DNA of 64,000 nt from Granulicella mallensis (GCF_014203225.1 NZ_JACHIO010000002.1:310001-374000), one strand, 5' to 3'. Counted from the first letter of the stretch, positions 9,629 through 19,269 are shown. Notes: generated from the letters alone by a model not told the origin. Numbers and translations: made by a program.

Positions 9629-11032
9629 ATGACCCACGAAGGACAGCAAGGCATCGGTCGGCGCAGCTTCCTGAAAAGCGCAGTGCAAGCAAGTCTGGCT
9701 GCATCGCTCAGTGCGAGAGCCATTCCACTCGCAGCGGAAAAGCCCGCCAAACCTGCCGCACCACCCTCCCTGCAACTCAACGTTCGAGACTTCGGAGCCA
9801 CCGGCGACGGCTCGGCACTGGAAACAGCCAGCCTCCAGCAGGCTCTCGACCGCTGTAACGTCCTGGGCGGAGGCGAGGTGCTCATCCCCGCAGGCCGCTA
9901 TCTCACCGGAGGCCTCAGCCTGCGAAGCCGTGTCACCTTGCGCCTCGACAAAGATGCCACACTACTAGGCTCCCCCGATCTCGCCCACTATCAGGTCGCG
10001 CAGGTCCGCTGGGAGGGCAAATGGATTCCCGGCTACACCGCCCTGGTGCACGCCCTCGACGCGCACAGCATCGCCATCGTCGGCGAAGGAAAGATCGAAG
10101 GCAACGAGGCTGTCGCGGGTAGGCCAACGAAGGACAACCCACTGCGGCGTCCCGCGCTGCTCGAGTTCATCAACTGCGATGGCGTGCACCTGGAGGGCAT
10201 CTCCACCAGCTACGCACACATGTGGTCCATCCACCCCACCTGCTGCGACAACCTCGTCTTCCGCAATCTCACCATTCGCAGCACAAAGACCAATGGAGAC
10301 GGCATCGACATCGACTCCTGCCGTCACGTCCTGATCGATTCCTGCGACATCGCCTCCGGCGACGATTGCATCTCGCTGAAGTCGGGCCGTGGTGAAGAAG
10401 CCTACACGATGAACCGCCCCACCGAGGACGTCCGCATCACCAACTGCACCCTGGAAGGCCGCGGGTTCGCCTGCCTGGGCATCGGCACCGAATCCTCCGC
10501 CGGAATCCGGGACGTCGTGATCGAACACTGCCACGTCACCAGCGTGTACAAGTACGCGATCTACATCAAGAGCCGCATCGGCCGCGGCGCATTCATCGAG
10601 AACCTCACGGTCCGCGATATGGACGCCGCCAGGATGCGCATGGGCTTCCTGCGCATCGACCAGACCAATGCCGGAATTCAGGACGCCGATCCTGTTCCGG
10701 GCCTGGAAGGCCTGCCGCTCTTCCGCAACTTCCGCTTCGAAAACATCCGCGTTCAGGACGCTCCGGTGCTTGTCGAAGCAGTGAACACCGACTCCGGCAA
10801 GATGCTCGATGGGTTAGTGCTCCAGGGCATCTCCGGAACCTGCACCAAAGGAATCTCGATCGCGAACGCCCGCAACGTCGCCATCAAGAACGTCTCTGTG
10901 ACCGGTTACACCGGACCACTGCTGAGTCTCGCCAACGTAACGGGTCACGGGCTCGAAGGAGCAACGCAGATTCCCGCTCCCGCCAAACACCCTCTAGTTG
11001 AAGTGCCACCGTCGCCCTACAAACTTCACTAG
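9629..11032 (+). CDS. Tat-exported GH28 polygalacturonase-type hydrolase
   Basis: 467 aa from the ATG at 9629, chosen over an in-frame TTG 15 bases upstream because AAAGAGG sits six bases before the ATG. The N-terminus carries a twin-arginine signal (GRRSFLKSAVQASLAASLS). Mature protein begins with FGATGDGS, typical of bacterial GH28. Catalytic blocks are GDGIDIDSC (about 222), SGDDCISLKSG (about 241), a GIGTESS segment where GHG is expected, and YIKSRIGRG matching the RIK region. Compared with the GH28 at 3064 it keeps the more canonical GDDC block. Last gene of the apparent PL22-DUF4450-GH28 operon; the stop codon abuts a long-inverted-repeat element. Confidence 0.92.
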   Translation: MTHEGQQGIGRRSFLKSAVQASLAASLSARAIPLAAEKPAKPAAPPSLQLNVRDFGATGDGSALETASLQQALDRCNVLGGGEVLIPAGRYLTGGLSLRSRVTLRLDKDATLLGSPDLAHYQVAQVRWEGKWIPGYTALVHALDAHSIAIVGEGKIEGNEAVAGRPTKDNPLRRPALLEFINCDGVHLEGISTSYAHMWSIHPTCCDNLVFRNLTIRSTKTNGDGIDIDSCRHVLIDSCDIASGDDCISLKSGRGEEAYTMNRPTEDVRITNCTLEGRGFACLGIGTESSAGIRDVVIEHCHVTSVYKYAIYIKSRIGRGAFIENLTVRDMDAARMRMGFLRIDQTNAGIQDADPVPGLEGLPLFRNFRFENIRVQDAPVLVEAVNTDSGKMLDGLVLQGISGTCTKGISIANARNVAIKNVSVTGYTGPLLSLANVTGHGLEGATQIPAPAKHPLVEVPPSPYKLH

Positions 11033-11453
11033 GGCATGCCATCAAACTGCACTTGGAAGATGCTCGAACTGTGCAGTTAGTTTATTGAGGCACAAATCGG
11101 AAGGGCACGGTTTCAACCGTGCCACAAAAGCAGCATTTAAAGGCTCTTTCCACTCTGCCGAAGGCCGAAGTGAAGGCCGAAGGGCGCAACGACTGAATTG
11201 CCTTCTTTCGTGCAGCCCAAGCTGCACAAGGACCACCGGGGACACTTTTGAGGATGCGGCCACTCGTTTTGCCACAATCAACGAAAGCAATTCAGTCGCT
11301 CCGGCTACGCCTCCGCTTCAGCCTTCGGCAGAGTGGAAAGAAGCTTTGACCCAGCCTTTTCGGCCCGGTTGAAACCGGGCCTTTCCGATTCGTGGCTCAT
11401 CAAAACTACGCATAGCTCAACTTTCGATCCAAGAATAGTTTGATAACACGCCC
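11031..11453. repeat. Long imperfect inverted repeat (MITE-like element)
   Basis: The ~420-bp interval between the GH28 stop and the GAF gene reads as two ~170-nt arms that are imperfect inverted copies of each other around a ~75-bp centre. The outer ends are TAGGGCATGCCATCAAACTG on the left and, on the complementary strand, CAGGGCGTGTTATCAAACTA on the right. Inside are paired hairpins (GGCACGGTTTCAACCGTGCC at 11104-11123 and its counterpart near 11372) and paired CTTTCCACTCTGCCGAAGGC segments. No transposase is encoded. ORFs across it are by-products of the symmetry. The remaining 11454-11565 shows nothing recognisable. Confidence 0.65.
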
Positions 11454-11565
11454 TGGAACCCGCCGCATCCCTGCAATCACCAGGAGGGCCACCGATAAAG
11501 TATTCTGAAAATTCCGCCAGGGAGCGAGTAAGGTAAAGAAATCCCGCACGTCTCGAAAGGTCGAT

Positions 11566-12366
11566 ATGGATACAGCTGCTGATACCGGCCTGGAAGTAAT
11601 CAACGCCCAGAGTGATGCGGCCTTTGCAGCCAGGCGCGTACACGTCCGTGACGTCGCCATCCAGATGGAGGGAATGCAGCGCATCGCCCACGCCTTCGTC
11701 GAAAACCCCGACACCATCCTGCTGGAGCTGGCCAACGCCGCCGTCGAGCTCTGCGGTGCGGACAGCGCGGGCATCAGCATCGAAAAAGAAGACCGGACCG
11801 AACATGATTTCTACCACTGGGTCGCAACCGCCGGTCAATATACCGAGTTTTTGGGTGCCATGCTCCCGCGTTATCCCAGCGCCTGCGGTATCTGTCTCGA
11901 ACGCGGACAGCCGCAACTCTTTCGCGTGGACCAGCGCTTCTTCGACATCATGGGAATCAAAGAGGCCCCTCTCGTAACCGACGGTATCCTGCTTCCCTGG
12001 GTCGCAGGTGAGACGCGTGGAACGATCTTCATCATGGCCCACGGCCGGACCGAAGCCTTCGATCAGGACGACTGCCGCATGATGCAGATGCTCGCCGACT
12101 TCGCCGCTATGGGCGTCCGGCAGCAGCAACAGCAGAAGTTGTTGCTCGAGCAAGCAAGCGCCGCCGCCGCTGCCGCCATGGCCAACGATCTGGCGCACAA
12201 GATCAACAATCCCCTGCAGAGCCTGACCAACATCCTGTACCTGGCCGCGGAAGGCCATACGAATGCGGACGCGCAGACCGTAGGCCGCCAGACCTCCGAC
12301 GATCTGAAGAAGCTATCGACGCTGGTCAACGAGCTGCTGGCTCTGCCCTATCGAAAGCTCGCATAA
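11566..12366 (+). CDS. GAF domain protein with DHp-like segment, no kinase ATPase
   Basis: 266 aa, no signal peptide. Residues about 20-190 form a GAF-type sensor domain (LLELANAAVELCGADSAGIS, then a CGICLERGQPQ segment). A glutamine-rich helix (QQQQQKLLL, about 187-195) leads to DLAHKINNPLQSLTN near residue 207, which resembles a histidine-kinase DHp H-box. The protein ends about 60 residues later, so no HATPase domain is present and no ORF downstream supplies one. It may be a phosphotransfer or sensor protein working with a separate kinase, or a degenerate kinase. Its place among pectin genes suggests, but does not show, a link to that pathway. Confidence 0.75.
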   Translation: MDTAADTGLEVINAQSDAAFAARRVHVRDVAIQMEGMQRIAHAFVENPDTILLELANAAVELCGADSAGISIEKEDRTEHDFYHWVATAGQYTEFLGAMLPRYPSACGICLERGQPQLFRVDQRFFDIMGIKEAPLVTDGILLPWVAGETRGTIFIMAHGRTEAFDQDDCRMMQMLADFAAMGVRQQQQQKLLLEQASAAAAAAMANDLAHKINNPLQSLTNILYLAAEGHTNADAQTVGRQTSDDLKKLSTLVNELLALPYRKLA

Positions 12367-12421
12367 CCACCTGGCTATATAACCCCCTCCACACACTCTC
12401 TGAAGCCGTCATGCTTCATAT

Positions 12422-12435
12422 GGGAAATAATTTCC
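12422..12435. promoter_or_regulatory. Putative operator palindrome, GH106-like gene
   Basis: GGGAAATAATTTCC contains the perfect 13-bp palindrome GGAAATAATTTCC and lies 65 bp before the preferred GTG start at 12501. It matches the GAAA-n-TTTC-like sites found before other pectin genes in the window. Confidence 0.5.
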
Positions 12436-12500
12436 ACTTCTCTCCTGTATCATGGACGCGATTCCATCGACCCTCGGAATCAAGATTCGGAGAAAGTCCT

Positions 12501-14741
12501 GTGATCCCTGCGTGGGTACAAATCAAGCGAATCAGCGTCCTCACATCCCTGTTGTCGGTCGCCGGCCTCATCAACGCGCAGACCTCGGCACCCCGCCCCT
12601 GGCAGACGCTGAACACACCAACCATCGATCAGGTGCAGTCCCTCTGGATTACCCCGCCGCCCGAGTACGGCCCCGAACCCTACTATGGTCTCAACGGCCC
12701 CGTCACCCTGGAGACCGTGCAGCGCGACCTCGACACAATGCGCAGCCTCGGCTTCCGCGCGGTCACCGTGCAGGACGGCTACGGCGCCGACCGCCCCTAT
12801 CTTTCGCCGGAGTACTTCCGCTTCTTCCGCCAGTTCGTCATCGAAGCGAAGAAGCGCAACATGCGCGTCTGGATCGTAGATGACGCAGGCTACCCAAGCG
12901 GTTTCGCCGGTGGCAAGTTCACCGCTGAACATCCCGAGCTGCGCATGCAGGCGCTCATCACCAGCAGTCCAACGCAGGTCGCCAGCGGCGGAACCTTCGA
13001 TCAGGCTGTCGAACCCAACACCGTGGCCGTAACCGCAATCCAATCACCCAGCGGCGAGACCGTACAGATCCCCATCGAGAACGGCCATGCGCATTGGACC
13101 GCACCCGACGGCAAGTGGACCGTTTACATCGTCGAGCACGCCTTCCGCACCTCGCCCACGCGTTCGGACACCAACCCCAAGCGAGTCAAAGACACCTCAC
13201 AATCTCTCGAAGATTACCTCGACCCCACCGCCACCGCACAGTACCTCGCCTACACCCATGAAGGCTACAAGAAGGCCGTAGGAGACGAGTTCGGCAAGAC
13301 CATCCTGGGATTCCGCGGCGATGAACCCGACTACTCCATCAACGGCCTGCCCTGGACGCCGCAATTCTTCGCCCGCTTTCAGGCAGCCAAAGGCTACGAC
13401 ATCCGTCCCTTCCTCGCAGTGTTTCTGCAAGGCAAGAACGTGGAACTAACCCCACGCCAGCTCCGTGCCCGCGCCGACTACTACGACATCTTCGCCAACC
13501 TCTTTCGCGATGGCTTCTTCAAGCCTCAGGCCGACTGGTGCGCAGCCAACGGGCTCGAGTACCAGGTGCACCTGAATCACGAAGAGATGCAGATTCAACT
13601 CGCGCACAGCGAAGGCGACTTCTTTCGCGACATGCGCTACGTGCAGGTACCCGGCATCGACGCGATCTGGCACCAGATCTGGACCGACACTATCTCCGAC
13701 TATCCCCGTCTTGCGTCCTCGGCGGCCCATGTCTACGGACACCCGCGCGCCTTCACCGAAAGCTTTGCGGCCTATCGCCCGTTGCCCGACATTACGCTGG
13801 CACGCTACATCCTGAACGAGCAGTTCGTGCGCGGCGTGAACCAGGTGGAGACCATGTACTTCCCCGCCACCAGCACTCCCGGCCGCGGCGGCCCGATGGA
13901 GTTCATGCGCGACCCCGGCTACCCGGCGCTCATGCAGTACACCAGCCGTCTGAGCTACCTGATGAGCAGCGGCCACCCCGCCGCCGACGTCGCCCTGTTG
14001 CTCCCCGCCGAATCCCTATGGATGGGCGATGCCAAAGCCGACGATACCTTCGTCTCCACCGAGCGCGTGCTCTCCGAACACCAGATCGACTTCGATATCG
14101 TGGATGAAGATGCGATCGGCTCCCTCCTGAAGACCGAACCCGGCGCCTTCCTCAGCCTCAGCGGCAATCGCTACCGAACCGTTCTGGTGCCGCACGCCGC
14201 ATTGCTCCCGGCCACGGTCGTCGATCGCCTGAGGCACTTCGCCGCTACCGGCGGACACGTAGTGTTCCTTGGCGCAGCCCCCGGTTTTATCGGCGGGCAG
14301 AATGATCTGGAAGCCCACGCCGCTCATCCTGAAGACTTCGCCTGGGCCACCCTCGTCGACGCCGAGCTTCCCCCAACACCCACCCCTCCGGCCCAACCAC
14401 CCACGTCGCCACCGGCCCCACTCATTGTGCCACCGGCACTCCTTTCAGCTCTCCAGAAAGCACTTCCACCCAGCACACTGTCGCTCGCCAACGCCGACCC
14501 CGCGCTACGCTTCACGCACCGCACGTTGAAGAACGCCACCCTATTCCTGCTCTTCAACGAATCGAACCAGCCCCTGAACGACCAACTCCTCCTCCGAGGA
14601 CGCGGCACCCGGGTAGAAGTATGGGACCCGCAATCCGGAACGATTATTCCGATCAAAGAAGCCCACTCAACCGGCCGCAACCAGCGAGCCCTTCCCCTGT
14701 CGCTCGCTCCCTATGCCACCGAAGTACTCGTGCTCCGCTAA
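12501..14741 (+). CDS. GH106-like glycoside hydrolase, short form
   Basis: 746 aa from GTG 12501. This start is preferred over the ATG at 12411 because GGAGAAAG lies about seven bases upstream, because it gives a clean signal peptide (QIKRISVLTSLLSVAGLINAQ), and because the operator-like palindrome at 12422 would otherwise fall inside the gene. The fold resembles the GH106 alpha-L-rhamnosidase barrel: TPPPEYGPEPYYGLNGPVT, LDTMRSLGFRAVTVQDGYG, VDDAGYPSGFAGG (about 132-145) and a DEPDYSINGLPWTPQF segment. The C-terminus carries a proline-rich stretch (PPTPTPPAQPPTSPPAP). It is about 150-300 residues shorter than typical GH106 proteins and lacks the C-terminal jelly-roll of the GH106 at 48082. 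Rhamnosidase activity is probable rather than certain. Confidence 0.7.
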   Translation: MIPAWVQIKRISVLTSLLSVAGLINAQTSAPRPWQTLNTPTIDQVQSLWITPPPEYGPEPYYGLNGPVTLETVQRDLDTMRSLGFRAVTVQDGYGADRPYLSPEYFRFFRQFVIEAKKRNMRVWIVDDAGYPSGFAGGKFTAEHPELRMQALITSSPTQVASGGTFDQAVEPNTVAVTAIQSPSGETVQIPIENGHAHWTAPDGKWTVYIVEHAFRTSPTRSDTNPKRVKDTSQSLEDYLDPTATAQYLAYTHEGYKKAVGDEFGKTILGFRGDEPDYSINGLPWTPQFFARFQAAKGYDIRPFLAVFLQGKNVELTPRQLRARADYYDIFANLFRDGFFKPQADWCAANGLEYQVHLNHEEMQIQLAHSEGDFFRDMRYVQVPGIDAIWHQIWTDTISDYPRLASSAAHVYGHPRAFTESFAAYRPLPDITLARYILNEQFVRGVNQVETMYFPATSTPGRGGPMEFMRDPGYPALMQYTSRLSYLMSSGHPAADVALLLPAESLWMGDAKADDTFVSTERVLSEHQIDFDIVDEDAIGSLLKTEPGAFLSLSGNRYRTVLVPHAALLPATVVDRLRHFAATGGHVVFLGAAPGFIGGQNDLEAHAAHPEDFAWATLVDAELPPTPTPPAQPPTSPPAPLIVPPALLSALQKALPPSTLSLANADPALRFTHRTLKNATLFLLFNESNQPLNDQLLLRGRGTRVEVWDPQSGTIIPIKEAHSTGRNQRALPLSLAPYATEVLVLR

Positions 14742-14825
14742 CCAGAATCCCGAGTTCTTAGCTCGTTGAACAATGACCACCTTCACTACAGCCATAGCCT
14801 TTAATACGGCCATGGCCTTCACTAC

Positions 14826-15063
14826 AGCGCGAAGCGCGTTCCCTGACGCTTTAGCGTCAGGGAGACGGAGGGAGCCGTAGCCTTTAGGCTACGGAATAAA
14901 AGGCCAGGCGTGAATTGGGCTTTAGCCCTGGGCCTTTTGTTTGCAGCCGAAAGAAGGCCCGGGCCTAAAGGCCACATCTTTCCTAAGCCTGAATTCCGTA
15001 GCCTAAAGGCTACGGCTCCCTCCGTCCCGCGACGCTAAAGCGTCACGGTTTGCGCTTCGCGCT
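14826..15063. repeat. Long inverted repeat built of nested hairpins
   Basis: Two ~70-nt arms (14826-14897 and 14993-15063) are near-perfect inverted copies: both contain the GCGCGAAGCGC unit, the GACGC-TTTA-GCGTC hairpin, GACGGAGGGAGCCGTAGCC and the GTAGCC-TTTA-GGCTAC hairpin. The spacer holds smaller hairpins (GGGC-TTTA-GCCC, GGGCCTAAAGGCC). The structure follows the GH106-like gene. The rest of 14742-15222 shows no gene. Confidence 0.75.
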
Positions 15064-15222
15064 ATAACGACTTACCACCTAAATGCAGCCGAACAAATAA
15101 CGACAAACGGTCGTTCCTTCAGCAAGCCCCAATCTAAAGCCCAATCCCCCAAAACCCGAGCCCAATCACCACCACCTCGAACCGCTTCATCAACAAAACC
15201 CACACCCGCCGTATCTTTATAC

Positions 15223-15268
15223 GGGAACAATTTTTCTATTGACATCTCTTGTTGGCGGCACGTAAGGT
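15223..15268 (+). promoter_or_regulatory. Promoter with operator-like site, receptor gene
   Basis: GGGAACAATTTTTC (15223-15236) is followed by TTGACA (-35, 15239-15244). With an 18-bp spacer a weak -10 (TAAGGT, 15263-15268) falls into place. The distance from site to -35 (16 bp start to start) is identical to that in front of the receptor at 58774. The site is positioned for a regulator acting just upstream of, or touching, the -35 box. Confidence 0.55.
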
Positions 15269-15313
15269 TTTGTGGCTGAGAACCATTTGCACGTAACCCC
15301 GTTCGGAGGAACC

Positions 15314-18300
15314 ATGTCTTCACTCAACGTAAGCACGCCCAACAAGCGTTTCAGTAAAACCCCTTGTTCGCGAGCGAAAGATATTTTGTTCCTCTTCGCA
15401 TGCATCTTCAGCCTGGTCCTCTTCGGCTCAGCAACATTGCAAGCGCAGACAGGCGGTGAAGGCGGCATTCAGGGCACGGTCGTCGATCCGACTGGCGCCG
15501 CCGTTCCGGGAGCCGTTGTCACCGCGACCAACGTGGGCACAGGAGTTGCAACGTCGCGCGTAGCCTCCAGCGACGGACTCTATACGATCTCCCCCATCCT
15601 TCCGGGTGTCTATACCGTGTCTGTCAAGGCCAAGGGCTTCCAGGAAGCCACGCAGAAAAATCTCGCCGTAGACGCGCTCAAGCTCACCGGCTTGAACCTT
15701 ACATTGTCCGTCGGTTCGGAATCGACCGAGGTCACGGTCACCGACGCTCCCCCCGCGCTGGAAACAACGAATGCCGTTCTTGGCGCCGTGATGGAAAACA
15801 AGACCTACGCCAACCTGCCCCTCCAGATGAGCGGACAGCAGCGTGATCCGACGGCCTTCGCCGTCCTCGTGCCCGGAGTCCAAAGCGGCGCTCGCGCTCC
15901 CATCATCGGCGGAACCGGCAACTATCTCGCTGCGGTCTATGTCGACGGTATCCCCGTAACGACGATCAATCAGCAGGGCGACAACCGTGTCGTCGCGAAC
16001 GCGCTTCCCGTTGAATCCATCGACCAGTTTCAGGTGGTTACCAGCACACCCGATGCCGAGTACCAGGGCGCCGGCATCATCAACTTCTCGCTGAAGTCCG
16101 GCTCCAACCAATATCACGGCTCGGCGGCCACTTACGTTCGTGCGCGCATGTTCGACACCTGGAGCTTTGCCTCGAAGGACGCAACCGCAGTTAATGCAGC
16201 CGGCCAGACCATCCCCTCACCCAAGCCCGACGAGCACCAATCAGAATATGTCGCCTCCGGCGGTGGTCCCATTCCCTTCATGAAGAAGCATGGCTTCTTC
16301 TATGTGACCTACGATAAATATCACGGCCGCAACGGCATCAATCCTAACTTCCTCACGATCCCAACGGCACTCATGCGGCAGGGTAACTTCAGCGAACTCA
16401 AGGTCCCGATCTACGACCCCACCACGGACGGAACCTGCGCAGCCATTCCCGGCTCTACTCAGCAAATTTGCCGCTCCCAGTTCCCCAACAAAACCATTCC
16501 CCTGGCGGAGCAGTCGCCGCTGGCCATCCAGATGCAGAGCTATCTGCCCACGAACTACGCCAACACTAATACCGTGAACAACTTCTTTGGCGGCGTGCCC
16601 AGCGGTTACGACAACTGGGAGATCGCCGGAAGAGCCGACTTCGATCTCACCTCGAAGCAGCGTCTTTCCTACGTCATCGCCTATGGCGTTCGCAAGAACG
16701 TCCCCTTCACCGTCGGCTCGAACGCAGTGCCGACCGTAGCCGGCGTTGTGCTTCCGCTGCCCTACACCGCAGGTGGTTTCGCGACCATTACGCCTGTCGT
16801 CACGGACATCGAACATGCGTGGCAGATCTCCAACAGCATGACCAACCAGTTGAAGTTCGCCTTCAACCGCTTCGGGCAGCCGATCACCAACCTGACTGAT
16901 GGCGTCGCTCCCTATCGTGCCGCGGCGGATCTGGGCATCACAGGTCTGCCGGACGGCCAGGCCTCCACGGAGTTTCCTGAGGTAAGCTTCGCGACTACCA
17001 CCGCAAACTCCTCACAACTTGCAACGTGGACCTCGAATGGAGCCAGCGGAGCGACCCAGACGACGATCCCCAATACGTTCACACTGCTGGATAACTTCAT
17101 CCTGACCAAGGGCAAGCACAGTCTCACGCTGGGATTCACATCGCAATGGCTTGAAGATAACGTTGCCGCGCAACTCGGACCCTCCAGCGTTTACCAGCTC
17201 GGCTTCTCGGCGAATTCGACGGCCGCGATTGTAGGTGGAATCGTCTCCCCAAATGCTACGAATGCTACTATCCCTCAAGGAAGCGGCTTCTCCTATGCCA
17301 GCTACCTGCTGGGCGCGGCAAGCCAATCCAATATCGGCCTTCAGGCAGTATCGGAGACTGGCGGTCGCTATCACGACACCTCTCCTTACGCTGCGGATGT
17401 TTGGAAAGTAACGCCGAATCTGACCCTGAATATCGGTCTACGTTGGGATTACTTTCCTCCCTTCCACGAGGTACAGGATCGGTGGAGCTTCCTGAATCCG
17501 AACCTCCAGAACGCCATCACCGGAAACATGGGCGAACTCCAGTTTGCCGGCAATCATGGCGGACCGGGCGTGAGCTGCAACTGCCGGACACCGGTGCAGA
17601 CGTGGTGGAAGAACTTGGGACCTCGCATTGGCTTGGCGTACTCCGTAAGTCCGACGACCGTCATCCGAGCGGGTTATGGGATGGTGTACTCGATTGGGGG
17701 CGGGGTCGGTGGCCGCGGCGGTGCAGGCACCGGTACCGGTCAGACGGGTTTCAATACCACCGCTACCACGCCTACTGAAATCACAGCTACTTCGAACGGC
17801 GCTCCGGGTCCCTCGTACTACTTGAACAACAGCGATGTTTTCAAGGGTCTGGGCTTGGCCAACACGCAGTACGGCGGTCCCGGATATACGCTGCCAGCAT
17901 TGCCACAGCAGAATGCGGCAGCACAAACTCTGCTGACCAGCTTCTACGGCTCAACCGGTTCGACCGGCAGCGGGCCGGGCTTTGCCGACCCGTATCTTTC
18001 CGGTCGCGCACCCGAGTTCGCCCTCTTCAATGCCGGTATCCAGCAGGCCCTGAACAGCAATCTCACGTTCACCCTGAACTATGCAGGCACTCAAAGCCAC
18101 TTCCTCTTAGCGGGCGGCGCAAACCCTCGCGGCTATTGGACCAACGAGCTTGATCCGAAGTACATGGTGGCGCTGGCTGCAGTAGCCGATTCAACCGGCA
18201 AGAACCCTCTGCTCGGCGCTAAGGCTACGCCTGCGAACGTCGCTATCGCCCAAAGATCCTTACAAGGCTATAAGCTTCCGTATACCGCGATCTCCTCAGC

Positions 18301-19213
18301 AGGCGCCCAGGCCACGATTGCCCAGACTCTGGTTGCCTTCCCTCAATACAACGGTCTCTCCGATACCTGGGGACAGAACGTGGCGAACATCAGCTACAAC
18401 TCGCTACAGGCGTCACTCGCACAGCGTGCGTCGCACGGAATCTCCTATACCTTCAACTACACGTGGTCACGCAATATCGGTGACGACGGCACCTTCCGCT
18501 CAGGCTTCGACCTGCCCTCGGGCTCTGTTTCAGGAACGACCAGCGCATACCACATGAACCGCATCGAGCGCTCCCCCACGATCACCGATATGACTCACAA
18601 CATCTCGGCGTATGGGCTGTGGGAATTGCCGTTCGGCAAGGGGCACATGGGTGGAGATCACTTCATCGTCCGCGCACTTACCAGCGGTTGGCAGCTATCC
18701 ACGATCTACCAGTTCACCAGCGGAACTCCCTTTGTGGTTTCGTATGGCGGTTGCAGCGCGCCGACTTCCGGTTCAACAACGTCGACTGCCGGTACCTGTG
18801 AAGTAGATCTCAACCCGAACTTTACCGGCAACCCTCGCCTCCAGAAGGGCTACCGCAAGTTCAATACTCAATACATCAACCCGGCCGCCTTCAGCGCTCC
18901 GACAACCTATAGCTCCAATCTCAGCACGAACTACAACAAGATCGGCAATGCGCCGCGCACAGCGCCTTACGGTCTGCGGAACCCTTATTTCTGGAAGGAC
19001 GACGTAAGCCTGCGCCGCACCTTCGGCATATGGAACCGCCTGCAGTTCGTAGCCGAAGTGGATTGTCTCAACGTCGCCAACCACGCTACCCTGTCGAATC
19101 CTTCGTCTACGTGGGGTCCTCCGGGCTCCGCCGCCGGAAACTCCTTCGGTGTCATCACGGGAGCAATGGCTAACTCCCGCGACTTCCAGTTCGCGGGTCA
19201 CATCAACTTCTAA
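15314..19213 (+). CDS. TonB-dependent receptor, complete
   Basis: 1299 aa from ATG 15314, chosen over the upstream GTG 15272 because GGAGGA lies three bases before the ATG and the GTG falls in the promoter region. A signal peptide (to about 44, LFGSATLQAQ) is followed by a carboxypeptidase-regulatory-like domain (GTVVDPTGAAVPGAVVTATN), then the plug (YVDGIPVTTINQQGDNRVV, AEYQGAGIINFSLKSG) and a large barrel ending QFAGHINF. CNCRTPVQTWWKN near residue 755 carries the CxC motif shared by all three receptors here. It should move oligosaccharides across the outer membrane using TonB energy; the substrate is inferred to be pectic from the flanking PL22 and GH28 genes. A strong terminator follows. 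Exactly the same length as the receptor at 58774. Confidence 0.95.
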   Translation: MSSLNVSTPNKRFSKTPCSRAKDILFLFACIFSLVLFGSATLQAQTGGEGGIQGTVVDPTGAAVPGAVVTATNVGTGVATSRVASSDGLYTISPILPGVYTVSVKAKGFQEATQKNLAVDALKLTGLNLTLSVGSESTEVTVTDAPPALETTNAVLGAVMENKTYANLPLQMSGQQRDPTAFAVLVPGVQSGARAPIIGGTGNYLAAVYVDGIPVTTINQQGDNRVVANALPVESIDQFQVVTSTPDAEYQGAGIINFSLKSGSNQYHGSAATYVRARMFDTWSFASKDATAVNAAGQTIPSPKPDEHQSEYVASGGGPIPFMKKHGFFYVTYDKYHGRNGINPNFLTIPTALMRQGNFSELKVPIYDPTTDGTCAAIPGSTQQICRSQFPNKTIPLAEQSPLAIQMQSYLPTNYANTNTVNNFFGGVPSGYDNWEIAGRADFDLTSKQRLSYVIAYGVRKNVPFTVGSNAVPTVAGVVLPLPYTAGGFATITPVVTDIEHAWQISNSMTNQLKFAFNRFGQPITNLTDGVAPYRAAADLGITGLPDGQASTEFPEVSFATTTANSSQLATWTSNGASGATQTTIPNTFTLLDNFILTKGKHSLTLGFTSQWLEDNVAAQLGPSSVYQLGFSANSTAAIVGGIVSPNATNATIPQGSGFSYASYLLGAASQSNIGLQAVSETGGRYHDTSPYAADVWKVTPNLTLNIGLRWDYFPPFHEVQDRWSFLNPNLQNAITGNMGELQFAGNHGGPGVSCNCRTPVQTWWKNLGPRIGLAYSVSPTTVIRAGYGMVYSIGGGVGGRGGAGTGTGQTGFNTTATTPTEITATSNGAPGPSYYLNNSDVFKGLGLANTQYGGPGYTLPALPQQNAAAQTLLTSFYGSTGSTGSGPGFADPYLSGRAPEFALFNAGIQQALNSNLTFTLNYAGTQSHFLLAGGANPRGYWTNELDPKYMVALAAVADSTGKNPLLGAKATPANVAIAQRSLQGYKLPYTAISSAGAQATIAQTLVAFPQYNGLSDTWGQNVANISYNSLQASLAQRASHGISYTFNYTWSRNIGDDGTFRSGFDLPSGSVSGTTSAYHMNRIERSPTITDMTHNISAYGLWELPFGKGHMGGDHFIVRALTSGWQLSTIYQFTSGTPFVVSYGGCSAPTSGSTTSTAGTCEVDLNPNFTGNPRLQKGYRKFNTQYINPAAFSAPTTYSSNLSTNYNKIGNAPRTAPYGLRNPYFWKDDVSLRRTFGIWNRLQFVAEVDCLNVANHATLSNPSSTWGPPGSAAGNSFGVITGAMANSRDFQFAGHINF

Positions 19214-19232
19214 CGCTGTGGTGCCTCCTCAA

Positions 19233-19269
19233 GCCTCGGGTACGTATCTTGTGCCCGAGGCCTCTTTTT
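19233..19269 (+). terminator. Intrinsic terminator after receptor gene
   Basis: GCCTCGGG pairs with CCCGAGGC across a 13-nt loop and is followed by CTC and a run of five T (19265-19269), 20 bases after the receptor stop. Readthrough or a separate promoter would be needed for the lyase downstream. Confidence 0.85.

Noticed and set aside
11305-12258. 317-codon minus-strand ORF
   Set aside because: Antisense to the GAF gene and extends into the inverted repeat; its tail merely mirrors the opposite arm.
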